From: Acidithiobacillus sp.
Lineage (GTDB): Bacteria; Pseudomonadota; Gammaproteobacteria; Acidithiobacillales; Acidithiobacillaceae
Direction: 5' to 3'
Length of the DNA stretch: 64,000 nt
Assembly (NCBI RefSeq): GCF_023256195.1
Contig: NZ_JAGDWX010000030.1
Coordinates: forward strand, 1,778 to 65,777
A program made the translations under genes and the position numbers. Below, piece by piece: positions 25,388 to 34,600 of the stretch. A model generated the notes under the pieces. It ran no database searches. It saw only the letters and a list, made by a program, of their open reading frames with translations, and had not been told where the DNA came from. Numbering within the stretch: the first letter of the stretch is position 1; every line of letters begins with the position of its first letter.

Positions 25388-25840
25388 TCAGTCTTCGGCG
25401 TCGAGCGCCTTCAGGATGGGGCAGGGATTGTCTTTGCCAATCCTGCCCTGCTGGCAGGCCTCCAGAAGTTCGGTCAGGACGCCTTCCATCTGCGACAGGG
25501 CTTGCAGTTTGGCGCGGATGGCGCTGAGCTTTTCTTGAGCGTGATGGCGCATGAGCGCGCAAGCCTGCGGATCGTCACCCCGCAATTCCAGCAGCTCTCG
25601 ACACTCCTGCAAGCTGAAGCCAAGGGCTTGGGCGTGCTTGATGAAGCGGATGCGATGCACGGTGTCCTGGGGATAGCGGCGGATGCCCATGCTCGGCTTG
25701 GGAGGCTGGGCGATGAGACCCTCGCGTTCGTAGAAACGGATGGTCTCCACGTGTACCCCGGCATTCTTGGCAACCTGGCCGATACTCAAAACCGCCGCGG
25801 CACTGCGAGGCCTTGCGGTTGGTGGATTTTTTCGGTTCAT
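25388..25840 (-). CDS. merR: MerR-type mercury-responsive regulator
   Basis: 150 aa. An N-terminal winged helix (IGQVAKNAGVHVETIRFYERE) is followed by a dimerisation coiled coil and three cysteines (CALM, ACQQG and CPIL) spaced as in Hg(II)-binding MerR of Tn501. MerR represses its promoter and, when mercury binds, untwists the DNA to activate it. Unusually the gene lies downstream of merA on the same strand, seven bases apart, rather than divergent from it. The only MerR-type operator I see lies upstream of merA, so the regulator probably controls its own operon. Confidence 0.9.
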   Translation of the reverse strand: MNRKNPPTARPRSAAAVLSIGQVAKNAGVHVETIRFYEREGLIAQPPKPSMGIRRYPQDTVHRIRFIKHAQALGFSLQECRELLELRGDDPQACALMRHHAQEKLSAIRAKLQALSQMEGVLTELLEACQQGRIGKDNPCPILKALDAED

Positions 25841-25847
25841 GGGATGG

Positions 25848-27464
25848 TCATCCGGCGCAACAGGAGAGTTCCGAAACGTCCTTGGTGAAGGTCTGGGCGC
25901 AGAGTTTCAGACCTTCCACCATGGTCAGGTAGGGGAAGAGCATTCCGGCAAGATCCGCGACCCGCCATCCCGCCCGCAGGGCGACGGCAGCGGTCTGAAT
26001 GAGCTCACCGCCCTCGGCGGCCAATACCTGCACGCCCAGGAGGCGATCCGTGTCGGCGTCTGCCACCATCTTGATGAAGCCGCGGGTATCGAAGTTCGCC
26101 AGCGCCCGGGGCACCTGATCCAGATCCAGACGGCGGACTTTCACCTTGTGGCCGGCGGCACCGGCCGCCCTCGCATCCAGACCGACGGTGGCCACCTGAG
26201 GGTCGGTAAAGACCACCGCGGGTAGCACCCCGAGATCCAGCTGCGCTTCGCCGCCCAACATGTTGATGGCCGCCCGGGTGCCGGCGGCTGCAGCGACATA
26301 GACGTACTGCGGCAAGGTGCTGCAGTCGCCCGCCGCAAAGACGCCGGCGATATTGGTGCGCAGCCCGCTGTCGACGCGAATGGCACCGCGGGCGTCGCAG
26401 TCCACTCCGAGCCTTTCCAGACCCAGGTCGTCGGTGTTGGCGCGCCGACCGGTGGCCACCAGCAGAGCATCGCTGACCAGGTCCGTATCGCCCAGACGGA
26501 TGTGGAACACGCCCTCGGCGTAGCGGACCGCGTCCGGTTGGCTATGCAAGCGGATATCCAGACCCTCGTCCTCCAGCACCTTCTTGAGCTCGGCGCCGAT
26601 TTCCGGATCCAGCTGCGACAGCAGGGTGCTGCGGGCCAGGATGGTGACGCGGCTGCCCAGGCGGGCAAAGGCCTGGGCCAGTTCGAGAGCGACGATGGAA
26701 GCCCCGATGACCACAAGACGCCGGGGAATCTGGGTGGCCGCCAGCGCCTCGGTAGAGGTCCAATAGGGGGTCTGGTCAAGGCCAGCGATGGGCGGAATCT
26801 GAGCACGGGACCCAGTGGCAATGAGTATGCCATCGACACGGAGGGTCTCGCGCTGCCCGTCGCTGCCCTCGATCTCCAGGCTTTTGGAGTCCAGCAGACG
26901 GGCGTGGCCGTGGCGCAACTCCACGGCTGGGTGGATTTCGAGGACGTGACTGTATTTGGCTTCGCGCAGTTCCTCCACACGAGCCTGCTGCTGCGCCTGC
27001 ATGGCCTGGCGGTCGATCTGTGGGCGGTGACGCTCCAGACCTGCCACCGGGTGATCCTGCTGGAAGTGGGCGATCTGGGCCGCGCGGATGAAGATTTTCG
27101 AAGGCACGCAGCCGACGTTGACGCAGGTACCGCCCAGGGTAGCGGCTTCGATCATGGTGACCCGGGCACCACCCTCCACTAGGCGCAGTGCGGCAGCAAA
27201 AGCGGCGGAGCCCGAGCCGATGACGGCGAAGTGCCGTGCGCCCGCCGGGCTACCCTCGCCGCCGATGCCGTACCCGGCGGCCGTGACGGCGCGGCCGAGG
27301 GCAGCCGGATCAAGGTCCTCGCTGGCCCGGATGTGGGCTTTGCGCTCCGGCCAGGATACCTGTGCCGATAGCACGCCCGGGACCGCGCACAGAGCCTTTT
27401 CCACCGTGCGAGCACAATGCTCGCAGGTCATGCCGGTGATGCCGAGGTCAAGACTCTGGGACAT
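25848..27464 (-). CDS. merA: Mercuric reductase
   Basis: 538 aa. The start at 27464 has GGAG nine bases upstream; an in-frame start at 27539 would add 25 unrelated residues. An N-terminal heavy-metal-associated domain has GMTCEHCA. The flavoprotein core has the redox pair GTCVNVGC and VFAAGDCSTL, and the C-terminus ends in the vicinal pair SCCAG that hands Hg(II) to the active site. It reduces Hg(II) to volatile Hg(0) with NADPH in the cytoplasm. No merT, merC or merP transporter is adjacent, although a merR follows. Confidence 0.96.
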   Translation of the reverse strand: MSQSLDLGITGMTCEHCARTVEKALCAVPGVLSAQVSWPERKAHIRASEDLDPAALGRAVTAAGYGIGGEGSPAGARHFAVIGSGSAAFAAALRLVEGGARVTMIEAATLGGTCVNVGCVPSKIFIRAAQIAHFQQDHPVAGLERHRPQIDRQAMQAQQQARVEELREAKYSHVLEIHPAVELRHGHARLLDSKSLEIEGSDGQRETLRVDGILIATGSRAQIPPIAGLDQTPYWTSTEALAATQIPRRLVVIGASIVALELAQAFARLGSRVTILARSTLLSQLDPEIGAELKKVLEDEGLDIRLHSQPDAVRYAEGVFHIRLGDTDLVSDALLVATGRRANTDDLGLERLGVDCDARGAIRVDSGLRTNIAGVFAAGDCSTLPQYVYVAAAAGTRAAINMLGGEAQLDLGVLPAVVFTDPQVATVGLDARAAGAAGHKVKVRRLDLDQVPRALANFDTRGFIKMVADADTDRLLGVQVLAAEGGELIQTAAVALRAGWRVADLAGMLFPYLTMVEGLKLCAQTFTKDVSELSCCAG

Positions 27465-27548
27465 GCGTTGCTGCTCCTGTCGATGGTTTTGCAGGACTGG
27501 ATCGGGTTCGGGATCTTGGGCTGGTAAGGTCGATCCCAAACTTGCCGT

Positions 27549-27580
27549 ATTCTAGACCCCGTATCCGAGTACGGAATCAA
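27549..27580 (-). promoter_or_regulatory. MerR-type operator-promoter of merA-merR
   Basis: Read on the minus strand: -35 TTGATT (27575-27580), a 20-base spacer, and -10 TAGAAT (27549-27554). The spacer holds the dyad CCGTA..6..TACGG. A long spacer with a dyad between the boxes is the hallmark of MerR-family promoters, and the half-sites match those of the Tn501 mer operator. The predicted transcript starts about 75 bases before merA. Confidence 0.82.
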
Positions 27581-27649
27581 GCCAGGCATCTCTGCCCTTG
27601 CGGTGGGCTGGGAGACTTCCATAAAATCCACGTTTTCCTGCGGACAACC

Positions 27650-28270
27650 ATGCACACGGACGCCCCTCTGCTACTGCTGCACGCCATCAACCTCATCGGT
27701 ATCTTCGTCTTTGCCGTGAGTGGGGCGATGCGCGGAGTGCGCAGTCAGCTGGATATCTTCGGGATCATCGTCCTGGCGGTGGTAACGGCCGTCTTTGGCG
27801 GGATCGTTCGCGACCTGCTCATCGGCGCTATTCCGCCGGAATCCATCACCGATTGGCACAGTGTTGCCCTGGCGGTATTTGCTGGCGTCTTTGTATTTTT
27901 CTTTCATCGCCTCTTCGACCGTCTGCAGCATCCGGTGCTGCTCTTCGATGCGGCCGGGCTTGGGGTGTTCGCCGCGACCGGCACACAGAAAGCCTTGGCC
28001 TTTGGCCTCAGTCCCTTCATGGCCGCAGTGCTGGGCGTCATCAGTGGGATCGGTGGCGGCATGGTCCGCGATGTTCTGAGCGGGCAGGTACCCGTCGTGT
28101 TGCGGGCCGAGATCTACGCCTCGGCGGCGGCCTTGGGCTGTGTGCTGGTCCTGGCGGGGGACGCTCTGCACCTGCCGCCGCTGGAAAGCACCCTGGCGGG
28201 TGCGGCTCTGACCTTTTTCCTGCGCACCATGGCGCTGTACCGGCACTGGAGCTTGCCGCGAGCCCGCTGA
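27650..28270 (+). CDS. TRIC/UPF0126-family membrane channel protein
   Basis: 206 aa with about seven membrane segments. Two repeats each contain the glycine-rich kink motif: FGGIVRDLLIG near residue 50 and GIGGGMVRDVL near 140. These mark the UPF0126 (YadS/YicG) family, homologous to animal trimeric intracellular cation channels. The prokaryotic proteins form K+-permeable trimers in vitro; the cellular role is unclear. The ATG at 27650 is chosen because upstream in-frame residues are not membrane-like and run into the mer operator. It stands alone, divergent from merA. Confidence 0.88.
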   Translation: MHTDAPLLLLHAINLIGIFVFAVSGAMRGVRSQLDIFGIIVLAVVTAVFGGIVRDLLIGAIPPESITDWHSVALAVFAGVFVFFFHRLFDRLQHPVLLFDAAGLGVFAATGTQKALAFGLSPFMAAVLGVISGIGGGMVRDVLSGQVPVVLRAEIYASAAALGCVLVLAGDALHLPPLESTLAGAALTFFLRTMALYRHWSLPRAR

Positions 28271-28289
28271 AGGTCTCTCCTTGCTGGCT

Positions 28290-28736
28290 TCAGACGCAGA
28301 GTACTCTGCCCAGGTGTGCGCTCAGCTCTGCCAGATCCGCCTGGATGTAGTCCTTGTTGATGCTGGCCCGCTGCAGCTTGGCCGTGGGTTCGTCCAAGGC
28401 CTCGCGCAGCAGGCCGAGAAAGGCGGGCGGAGCCACCAGAACAAAGTCGTCGTAATCCGTCTGGACTCGCCCCTCTCTCAGGGTCTGGGCAAGCTCGCGA
28501 GCAAATTGCTGGAGCTCCTGGTCCTTGGGCGAGCTCTTTCCGTCCAGTGCTGGTCTTGCGCCGTGGGCAAAGCTCTGCTGTACGCGTCCGGGAGCGTCGC
28601 TTACGAGCTCCGTCCCCTTCAGGCGACTGCTGTCGTGATGCCGCTCGGTCAAGGCTTGTAGCCCTTTGCCGCAGCCGGAGTGGAGAAAGAACTTGGCGTG
28701 GCTGCCGTTGCTGACGAGTACCCAGGTTCTGGTCAT
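28290..28736 (-). CDS. Host-attachment family protein (PF10116-like)
   Basis: 148 aa, soluble, with no signal peptide. The N-terminus TWVLVSNGSHAKFF, the central FARELAQTLREGR and VLVAPPAFLGLLREAL segments match proteins annotated as required for attachment to host cells. That name comes from an Agrobacterium genetic study; in free-living bacteria the true role is unknown, and the fold resembles eRF1/archaeal release-factor-like domains. The gene is divergent from lexA, and their shared 190-base intergenic region holds the LexA box close to lexA. Confidence 0.75.
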   Translation of the reverse strand: MTRTWVLVSNGSHAKFFLHSGCGKGLQALTERHHDSSRLKGTELVSDAPGRVQQSFAHGARPALDGKSSPKDQELQQFARELAQTLREGRVQTDYDDFVLVAPPAFLGLLREALDEPTAKLQRASINKDYIQADLAELSAHLGRVLCV

Positions 28737-28887
28737 GGAATGCTCCTTCGCTGTGTGGCCCTATCGGCTGTTGGTGGGGATACTTCACCCTTCCAGTATA
28801 GGACCGGACGATCCCTTTTGCCGGGGCCATAGCCCGAGAGACCGCTTATTTCTCATAGCGCGGCCGGTCTTGCCTTTGTGCATAAAA

Positions 28888-28903
28888 CTGTATAAATTTA
28901 CAG
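28888..28903. promoter_or_regulatory. LexA (SOS) box
   Basis: CTGTATAAATTTACAG is a palindromic match to the proteobacterial LexA operator CTG-N10-CAG with an AT-rich core. It lies 24 bases before the lexA start and covers a TATAAA -10-like element, so LexA bound there would block its own transcription. It should govern the whole lexA-imuA-imuB-dnaE2 cassette. Confidence 0.88.
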
Positions 28904-28926
28904 TATTCGATGGGGAGGTGAGCAGC

Positions 28927-29535
28927 GTGGAAAAACTGAGCAGAAGACAGGCAGAGATTCTGCAATGGCTGCACCGCTATGTGCAGGAAAACGACGTGCC
29001 ACCAACCCGGGCGGAGTTGATGCAGGCCTTTGCCTTTCAGTCTCCCAACGCTGCCGAATCCCATCTGCGCACCCTGGAGCGCAAGGGCTATCTGCAGTTG
29101 CAGCGGGGCAGGGCGCGCGGCATCCGCCTCACGGAGACGGTGCAGCAGGAGGGTCTGCCGCTGGTGGGACGGGTGGCGGCCGGTCAGCCCATCCTGTCGG
29201 AAGAAAATCTGGAATCTTATCTGCCAACGGCCGACCGACTTTTTCCCGAAGCCGATTTTCTCCTGCGGGTGCAGGGGATGAGTATGCGGGATGCGGGCAT
29301 CCTCGACGGCGATCTCCTGGCAGTCCAGCGTTGTCTAGAGGTGCACAACGGGCAGATTGCCGTGGTGCGCCTGGACGATGAGGTGACGGTCAAACGTTGG
29401 CAACAGGAAGGGGAACGGCTCTGGCTGCTGCCGGAGAATCCGGATTTTGCCCCCATCGAAGTGGATCTCGGGCGTCAGGCCCTGAGTGTGGAGGGGGTGG
29501 TGGTGGGTTTGATACGGCGAGGAGGAAAACTATGA
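28927..29535 (+). CDS. lexA: LexA repressor
   Basis: 202 aa, the size of E. coli LexA. The GTG at 28927 is preceded by GGGGAGGTGA. The N-terminal winged helix runs through RRQAEILQWLHRYV and PTRAELMQAF. The autoproteolysis site is Ala85-Gly86 in RVAAGQPIL; the catalytic dyad is Ser119 (VQGMSMRDAG) and Lys156 (EVTVKRW). It represses SOS genes until RecA filaments trigger self-cleavage. Its stop overlaps the imuA start, so the repressor and mutagenesis genes form one unit under the LexA box at 28888-28903. Confidence 0.97.
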   Translation: MEKLSRRQAEILQWLHRYVQENDVPPTRAELMQAFAFQSPNAAESHLRTLERKGYLQLQRGRARGIRLTETVQQEGLPLVGRVAAGQPILSEENLESYLPTADRLFPEADFLLRVQGMSMRDAGILDGDLLAVQRCLEVHNGQIAVVRLDDEVTVKRWQQEGERLWLLPENPDFAPIEVDLGRQALSVEGVVVGLIRRGGKL

Positions 29536-30197
29536 AGCCGGCATTGGAATCCCTGCTCCGAGAGCATCCGCGCCACCTTTGGCGAGGCCTGCAAAGTCCG
29601 GGAGAAGGCAGGGCGACGGGTGGCGATGCGGCCACCCTGAAAACGGGCCGGGAGGAACTGGACCGATTGCTGGGAGGCTGGCCGCGAGGAGGCATCACCG
29701 AAATCCACAGCAGCACCCCGGGCATCGGCGAACTGCGCCTGCTGCTACCCTTGCTGGCTACCCTGAGTCAGCAGCAGAAACGTTGGATTCTCTGGGTGAC
29801 GCCACCCTACCTTCCTTATCCTCCGGCCCTGGCTGCCGCCGGCCTGCGCCTGGAGCGTATGCTATGCCTCCACCCACGGCAGCGTCAGGATCGCCTCTGG
29901 GCCCTGGAGAGTGCGCTACGTTCCGGTACCTGCAGCGCCGTGCTGGCCTGGCCTCCACCCTTGGATACCACGGCCTGGCGGCGTCTGCAGCTGGCGGCAC
30001 AGGAAGGGGATACGGCGGCGTTTTTCTTCTTTCACGAAGCGCAGCCGTCGGCTTCGGGGTGGGCAGCACTACGTCTAGAGTTGCGGCCCGACCCTCGGGG
30101 AGTGGCGGTAGCCGTGCAGAAAAGGCGAGGTGGGATGCCTGGTCGTGGAGTCGTTCCCCTGTCGGAAGGGGAACAGCTGCCTTTGGCCATCGGCTGA
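29532..30197 (+). CDS. imuA: ImuA, mutagenesis cassette RecA/SulA-like protein
   Basis: 221 aa. The ATG at 29532 has GGAGGA just upstream and overlaps the lexA stop. The protein has the ImuA pattern: TGREELDRLLGGWPRGGITEI near residue 40, the degenerate P-loop region STPGIGELRLLLPLLA, and WVTPPYLPYPPAL. ImuA proteins are distantly related to RecA/SulA and assist ImuB and DnaE2 in damage-induced mutagenesis. The cluster order lexA-imuA-imuB-dnaE2 is a known arrangement. The protein is probably cytoplasmic; biochemistry of the family is limited. Confidence 0.88.
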   Translation: MKPALESLLREHPRHLWRGLQSPGEGRATGGDAATLKTGREELDRLLGGWPRGGITEIHSSTPGIGELRLLLPLLATLSQQQKRWILWVTPPYLPYPPALAAAGLRLERMLCLHPRQRQDRLWALESALRSGTCSAVLAWPPPLDTTAWRRLQLAAQEGDTAAFFFFHEAQPSASGWAALRLELRPDPRGVAVAVQKRRGGMPGRGVVPLSEGEQLPLAIG

Positions 30198-30203
30198 TGG
30201 ACG

Positions 30204-31609
30204 GTGACGGCCGTGCCCTCCTATTACGTGGCCCTCTATTTTCCAGAGCTGGATGCCGGCCTCTGGGAGCGGGATGAAGAGGGAGTAGGCCCGGTGGTGC
30301 TGGCGGATGGTCGGCGTCGCATCCGTCAGCGCGGTCCCCTGGCTCTGCGCCGGGGTCTGGAGCTCGACATGAGCCTCGCCAAGGCCAGAGCTCTTTGTCC
30401 GGACCTGCGCCTGCGGCCGGAGCGATCGCAGCGTCGTCGCGAGTTTCTGCGGGACTGGGCCCATTGGCTTTACGGCTGGGGACCTCAGGTAGCCATGATC
30501 GAGCCTTGGGCGACGATTCTGGCGGTGGAGGTGGGCAGCAACCCTCGCTGGCGTGCCGACCGCAGGGCCTTTCTTCAGGCCTTGCGGGAGCGGGCCGAAG
30601 GCGGGCCGCGCTGGCGCTGGGGAGCCGCACCCACGGCCACGGGGGCCGCTCTCATGGCTCTGAGCACGGCGGAGGCCAGTGGTCGGGCGGCCGTCCCCAG
30701 ACGTTGGGCGGAAGTCTGGCCGAATCTGCCTTTACGCCTGCTACCCGCCGAGGAGCGGGTGCGGGAGCTTTGGCAGAGTCTGGGCTTGCACAGTCTGGGG
30801 GACCTGGCTGCCTTGGACGATGCGGCGCGGGCCCAGCGCTTTGGCCCCCACTGGGGCGAGTTCCTGAAGATCGTGGCGGGCGCGCATCCCGATCCACGTC
30901 CCTATTTTGCCTTTCCGGAAACGCCGCGGCGCGAGCTCCGCCTGGTGCGGCCGGTAGAGGACTGGCCAGCCTTGCGTTTTCCTTTGGCCCGTCTCTTTCG
31001 CGAGCTCCAGGATATGCTGGCACGGGCGGGCCTCGGAGCCCGCCGTTGGCGGCTCCGTCTGCAGGCTCGGGAGGCGTTTTTCGAAGACTGTCTGGAAAGT
31101 CGGGAAGTACTCAGCGATCGGGAACTTTTCCTGGAGCTCTGGCAAAGACGCCTGGAGCGTCACCACTGGACCTTTGCCGCCGAGACCATCGTCCTCGAAG
31201 CGCTGGATAGCCGTCCCTGGGGTGGGCGGCAGCAGGATTTCTGGCGAGAGGATCTGGCCGAGCGCCAGGAGCAGCTCGTGGAGCAGTGGCAAGCCCGCCT
31301 TGGACCAGAGGCGGTGCAGACCTTGAGCCCCTGGCCCGATCATCGGCCCGAACGGGCCTATCGGATTCTCCCCCACGGCCGTGGGCAGGTCCGCGGCGGC
31401 GTCCTCTGTGGCTCCTGCCCAAAGCGCAGCCTCTGGAAGAGAGGGATGTCCATCCCCACAGCGAAATCGAGCGGATCCAGGGCGGCTGGTGGGACGGTGC
31501 CGACGTGGATCGCGACTATTTCCTGTGGCGTCGTCGCGATGGCGCGCGCTGCTGGGTCTTTCGCGATCGTCGTCACGGAGGAGTCTTTATCCATGGTTAC
31601 TTCGCCTGA
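30204..31609 (+). CDS. imuB: ImuB, Y-family polymerase-like protein, frameshifted
   Basis: From GTG at 30204 the frame encodes a Y-family-like protein (YYVALYFPELDA start, MSLAKARALCP, LGLHSLGDLAAL) without the catalytic acids of active polymerases, as expected for ImuB. At a run of five C (31370-31374) the ImuB-like sequence moves to the -1 frame. That frame reads PLWLLPKAQPL, IERIQGGWWDGADVDRDYF and WVFRDRRHGGVFIHGYFA, the usual ImuB C-terminus, and stops at 31609. Joined by one slip the protein is about 468 aa, a normal size. Unslipped, translation continues into dnaE2. ImuB links the beta clamp to DnaE2. The shift may be a sequencing error, a mutation or slippage. Confidence 0.82.
31370..31374 (+). 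other. C5 run where the imuB reading frame changes
   Basis: In the zero frame the codons are CTC CCC CAC. Re-reading one base after CCC gives CCA and enters the frame that encodes the conserved ImuB C-terminus. A Pro tRNA on CCC could re-pair perfectly one base back. One missing C in the assembled sequence would look the same. Confidence 0.75.
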
Positions 31610-34600
31610 AACCGAACCTCCCTACGTCGAACTGTGCGCACAGAGCCACCTGAGTTTCCTTCAGGCCACGGCGGCGGTGGAAGATCTTATCGAACGCGCC
31701 GTCAAACTGGGCTACGCCGGCCTTGCCATCACCGAGGACTGCAGTCTCATCAGCGCCCCCCGCGCCCACGTGGCGGCCCGAGAGAAAGGGCTGAAACTCA
31801 TCCTGGGAAGCCGCTTTCGCCTGGTGGACGGTCAGGAGCTCGTGCTGCTGGTACAGGATGTTTCGGGTTATGCGGCCTTGGCGCGCCTCATCACCCTGGC
31901 CCGGGGACGGGCAGACAAAGGCGAATATCGTCTGGAGTGGGGGGATCTTCCGCCTTGCCCGGGGCTGCTGGCCATCTTTCTGCCGGACTGGGAGCGGGCC
32001 GAAGAGCCGCCTGAGACCTTGAGAGAGCTTTCCGGGTATTGGGGGACGGAACGTCTGCGCCTTGGCCTTGTCCTGCGCTATCAAGGCGATCATTCCCAGC
32101 GTCTGGCACGGTTGCGCCATTGGACGGCGCGGACAGGAATCCGCGGCTTGGCCTGCGGGGCAGTCACCATGGCGCGCCGGCGCGAGCGTTTTCTGCTGGA
32201 CGTGCTCACCGCCATCCGCCGGGGACGCCCGCTCAGCGAACTGGGTTTTGCACTTGCGGCCAACGGCGAGGCGCACCTGCGTTCCCGAGCCCAGCTCGCC
32301 GCCATCTATCCCCGGGACCTGCTGGTCGAAACCCTGGCGGTGGCGGCTTCCTGCGATTTCTCCTTGGATCGTCTGCAGTATCGCTACCCGCCCGGGAGTT
32401 GTCCGCCGGGGCAAAATCCTGAAGAGTACCTGAAGGCTCTTGCCCGCGCGGGGCTTGCCCGCCGCTATCTCGACGGCGTGCCGGAGAAGGTGGCGCGGCA
32501 GCTGGAAGAGGAGCTGCGTATCGTCCACGAGCTGGACTATGGCCAGTATTTCCTGACGGTGCACGAGATCGTCCACTTTGCCAAAAGCCGCGGCATTCTC
32601 TGCCAGGGGCGGGGTTCGGCGGCAAACTCGGTGCTCTGCTACGCCCTGGGCATCACGGAGGTGGACCCTGCCCGGAGTAATCTCCTTTTTTCCCGCTTTC
32701 TCTCGCGCGAGCGGGGGGAGCCGCCGGATATCGACGTGGATTTCGAGCACGAGCGCCGGGAGGAGGTCATCCAATTCGTCTTCGCCCGCTACGGTCGCCG
32801 TCACGCCGCCCTTACCGCCAGCATCCGCCACTACCGCCCCCGCAGCGCCCTGCGCGACGCGGCCCGGGCCCTGGGTTTCAGCGCGGCGGAGCAGGATGCC
32901 CTCGGCCGCGATCTGGCTTGGTGGGATGGTCGTCGGATAAGGCCGGAACGGCTGCAGGAGGCGGGTTTCGATCCCGAAAGTCCGGCGGTGCGGCGCCTGC
33001 TGCTGGTGGCCAACGCCCTGGTGGGTCTGCCCCGCCATCTCTCCCAGCACGTGGGCGGGATGGTGCTGAGCGCCGAGGCTCTGGACGCTTTGGTGCCCAT
33101 CGAGCCCGCCCGGATGGCGGGCAGGACCGTCATCCAGTGGGACAAGAACGACCTTGACCTCTTGGGTATCCTGAAGGTGGATCTCCTCGCGCTGGGCATG
33201 CTGAGCGTGCTGCGCCGGGCGCTGGACGATCTGGGTCTCGGGCTTGAAGGCATTCCGCCGGAGGATCCAGCGGTCTATGCCATGCTCCAGCGGGGCGAGA
33301 GTCTGGGGGTCTTTCAGGTGGAGTCGCGGGCTCAGATGAGCATGCTGCCTCGCCTCAAGCCGCGTTGCTTTTACGATCTGGTTATCGAGGTGGCCATCAT
33401 CCGCCCGGGGCCTATCCAGGGGGGTATGGTCCACCCGTACCTGCGCCGGCGTGAAGGCGTCGAAGCGGTGCATTATCCCGGCCCGGAAGTGCGCAAGGTC
33501 CTGGAGCGGACCCTGGGGGTACCCATCTTTCAGGAACAGGTGATGCAGATTGCCATGGAGGCAGCGGGTTTCGATGCCGACGCCGCCGACGGCCTGCGCC
33601 GTGCCATGGCGGCTTGGCGTCGGCACGGCAATCTCGGCCCTTATCAGGACCGCCTGCGGGCGGGATTGCAGGCGCGGGGTTACGACGAAGCCTTTGCACG
33701 GCAACTCTGCCAACAGATCCAGGGTTTTGCCGAGTACGGCTTTCCCGAGTCCCACGCGGCGAGTTTCGCCTTGTTGGTCTATGCCTCGGCCTGGATCAAG
33801 TGCCATCATCCGGCTGTTTTCTGCGCGGCGCTGCTGAACAGTCAGCCCATGGGTTTCTATGCTCCGGCCCAGATCGTGGCTGAGGCGCGGGAACGGGGGG
33901 TGCAGGTTTTGCCTCTGTCTATCCGCCACAGTGTCTGGGAAAGCCGCGCCCGTGGCGGCTCTCTGCGTCTCGGTTTCCATCAACTGCGTGGCTTGCCACA
34001 GGCGGTGGCCGATAGGATCGTCGCCTGGCGTGAGCAGGGCGGTTCTCTGGATCCCGTGGCGCTGGTGCGGGAGCTGGGCTGCCCCCGCGCCGAGGTGGAG
34101 CGGCTCGCCCGTGCTGGGGCCTGGGAAGACGAAGGTCAGGATCGACGCCAGAGTCTCTGGCAGGTGGCGGCCGTGCGGGAAGCCACCGCCTTGCCCCTGG
34201 CGCCGGCGGCGGAACCCGAAGTCCCCCTTGCGGCGACGCCGGCGGCGGCGCGCTGTCGCATCGACTACGCTCAGTTGGGTTTGAGCCTCGGTCCTCATCC
34301 GCTGCATTTCCTGCGGCAACGCCTGCAGGCGGAAGGCTATCGGCCCATTGCCGAACTGCTGCGGGCGCCGGCGGGGGGAGGCAAGGGCGTCGCCGGCCTG
34401 GTTACCCATCGTCAGCGCCCAGCCACCGCCCACGGAACGGTCTTCCTGACCTTGGAGGACGAAAGCGGCCGGATCAACGTCATCGTCTGGCCCAGTCGGG
34501 TGGAGCCCTGGCGTCGGGCCATCCTCCAGGGCCGGCTCCTGGGGGTGCGTGGCAAGCTAGAGAGGGACGGGCGGGTCTGTCACCTCATCGCTCAGAGTCT

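Noticed and set aside
31587-34433. 948-aa minus-strand frame across dnaE2
   Set aside because: dnaE2 motifs are unmistakable on the plus strand; the antisense product is low-complexity His/Gln/Arg sequence with no family pattern.
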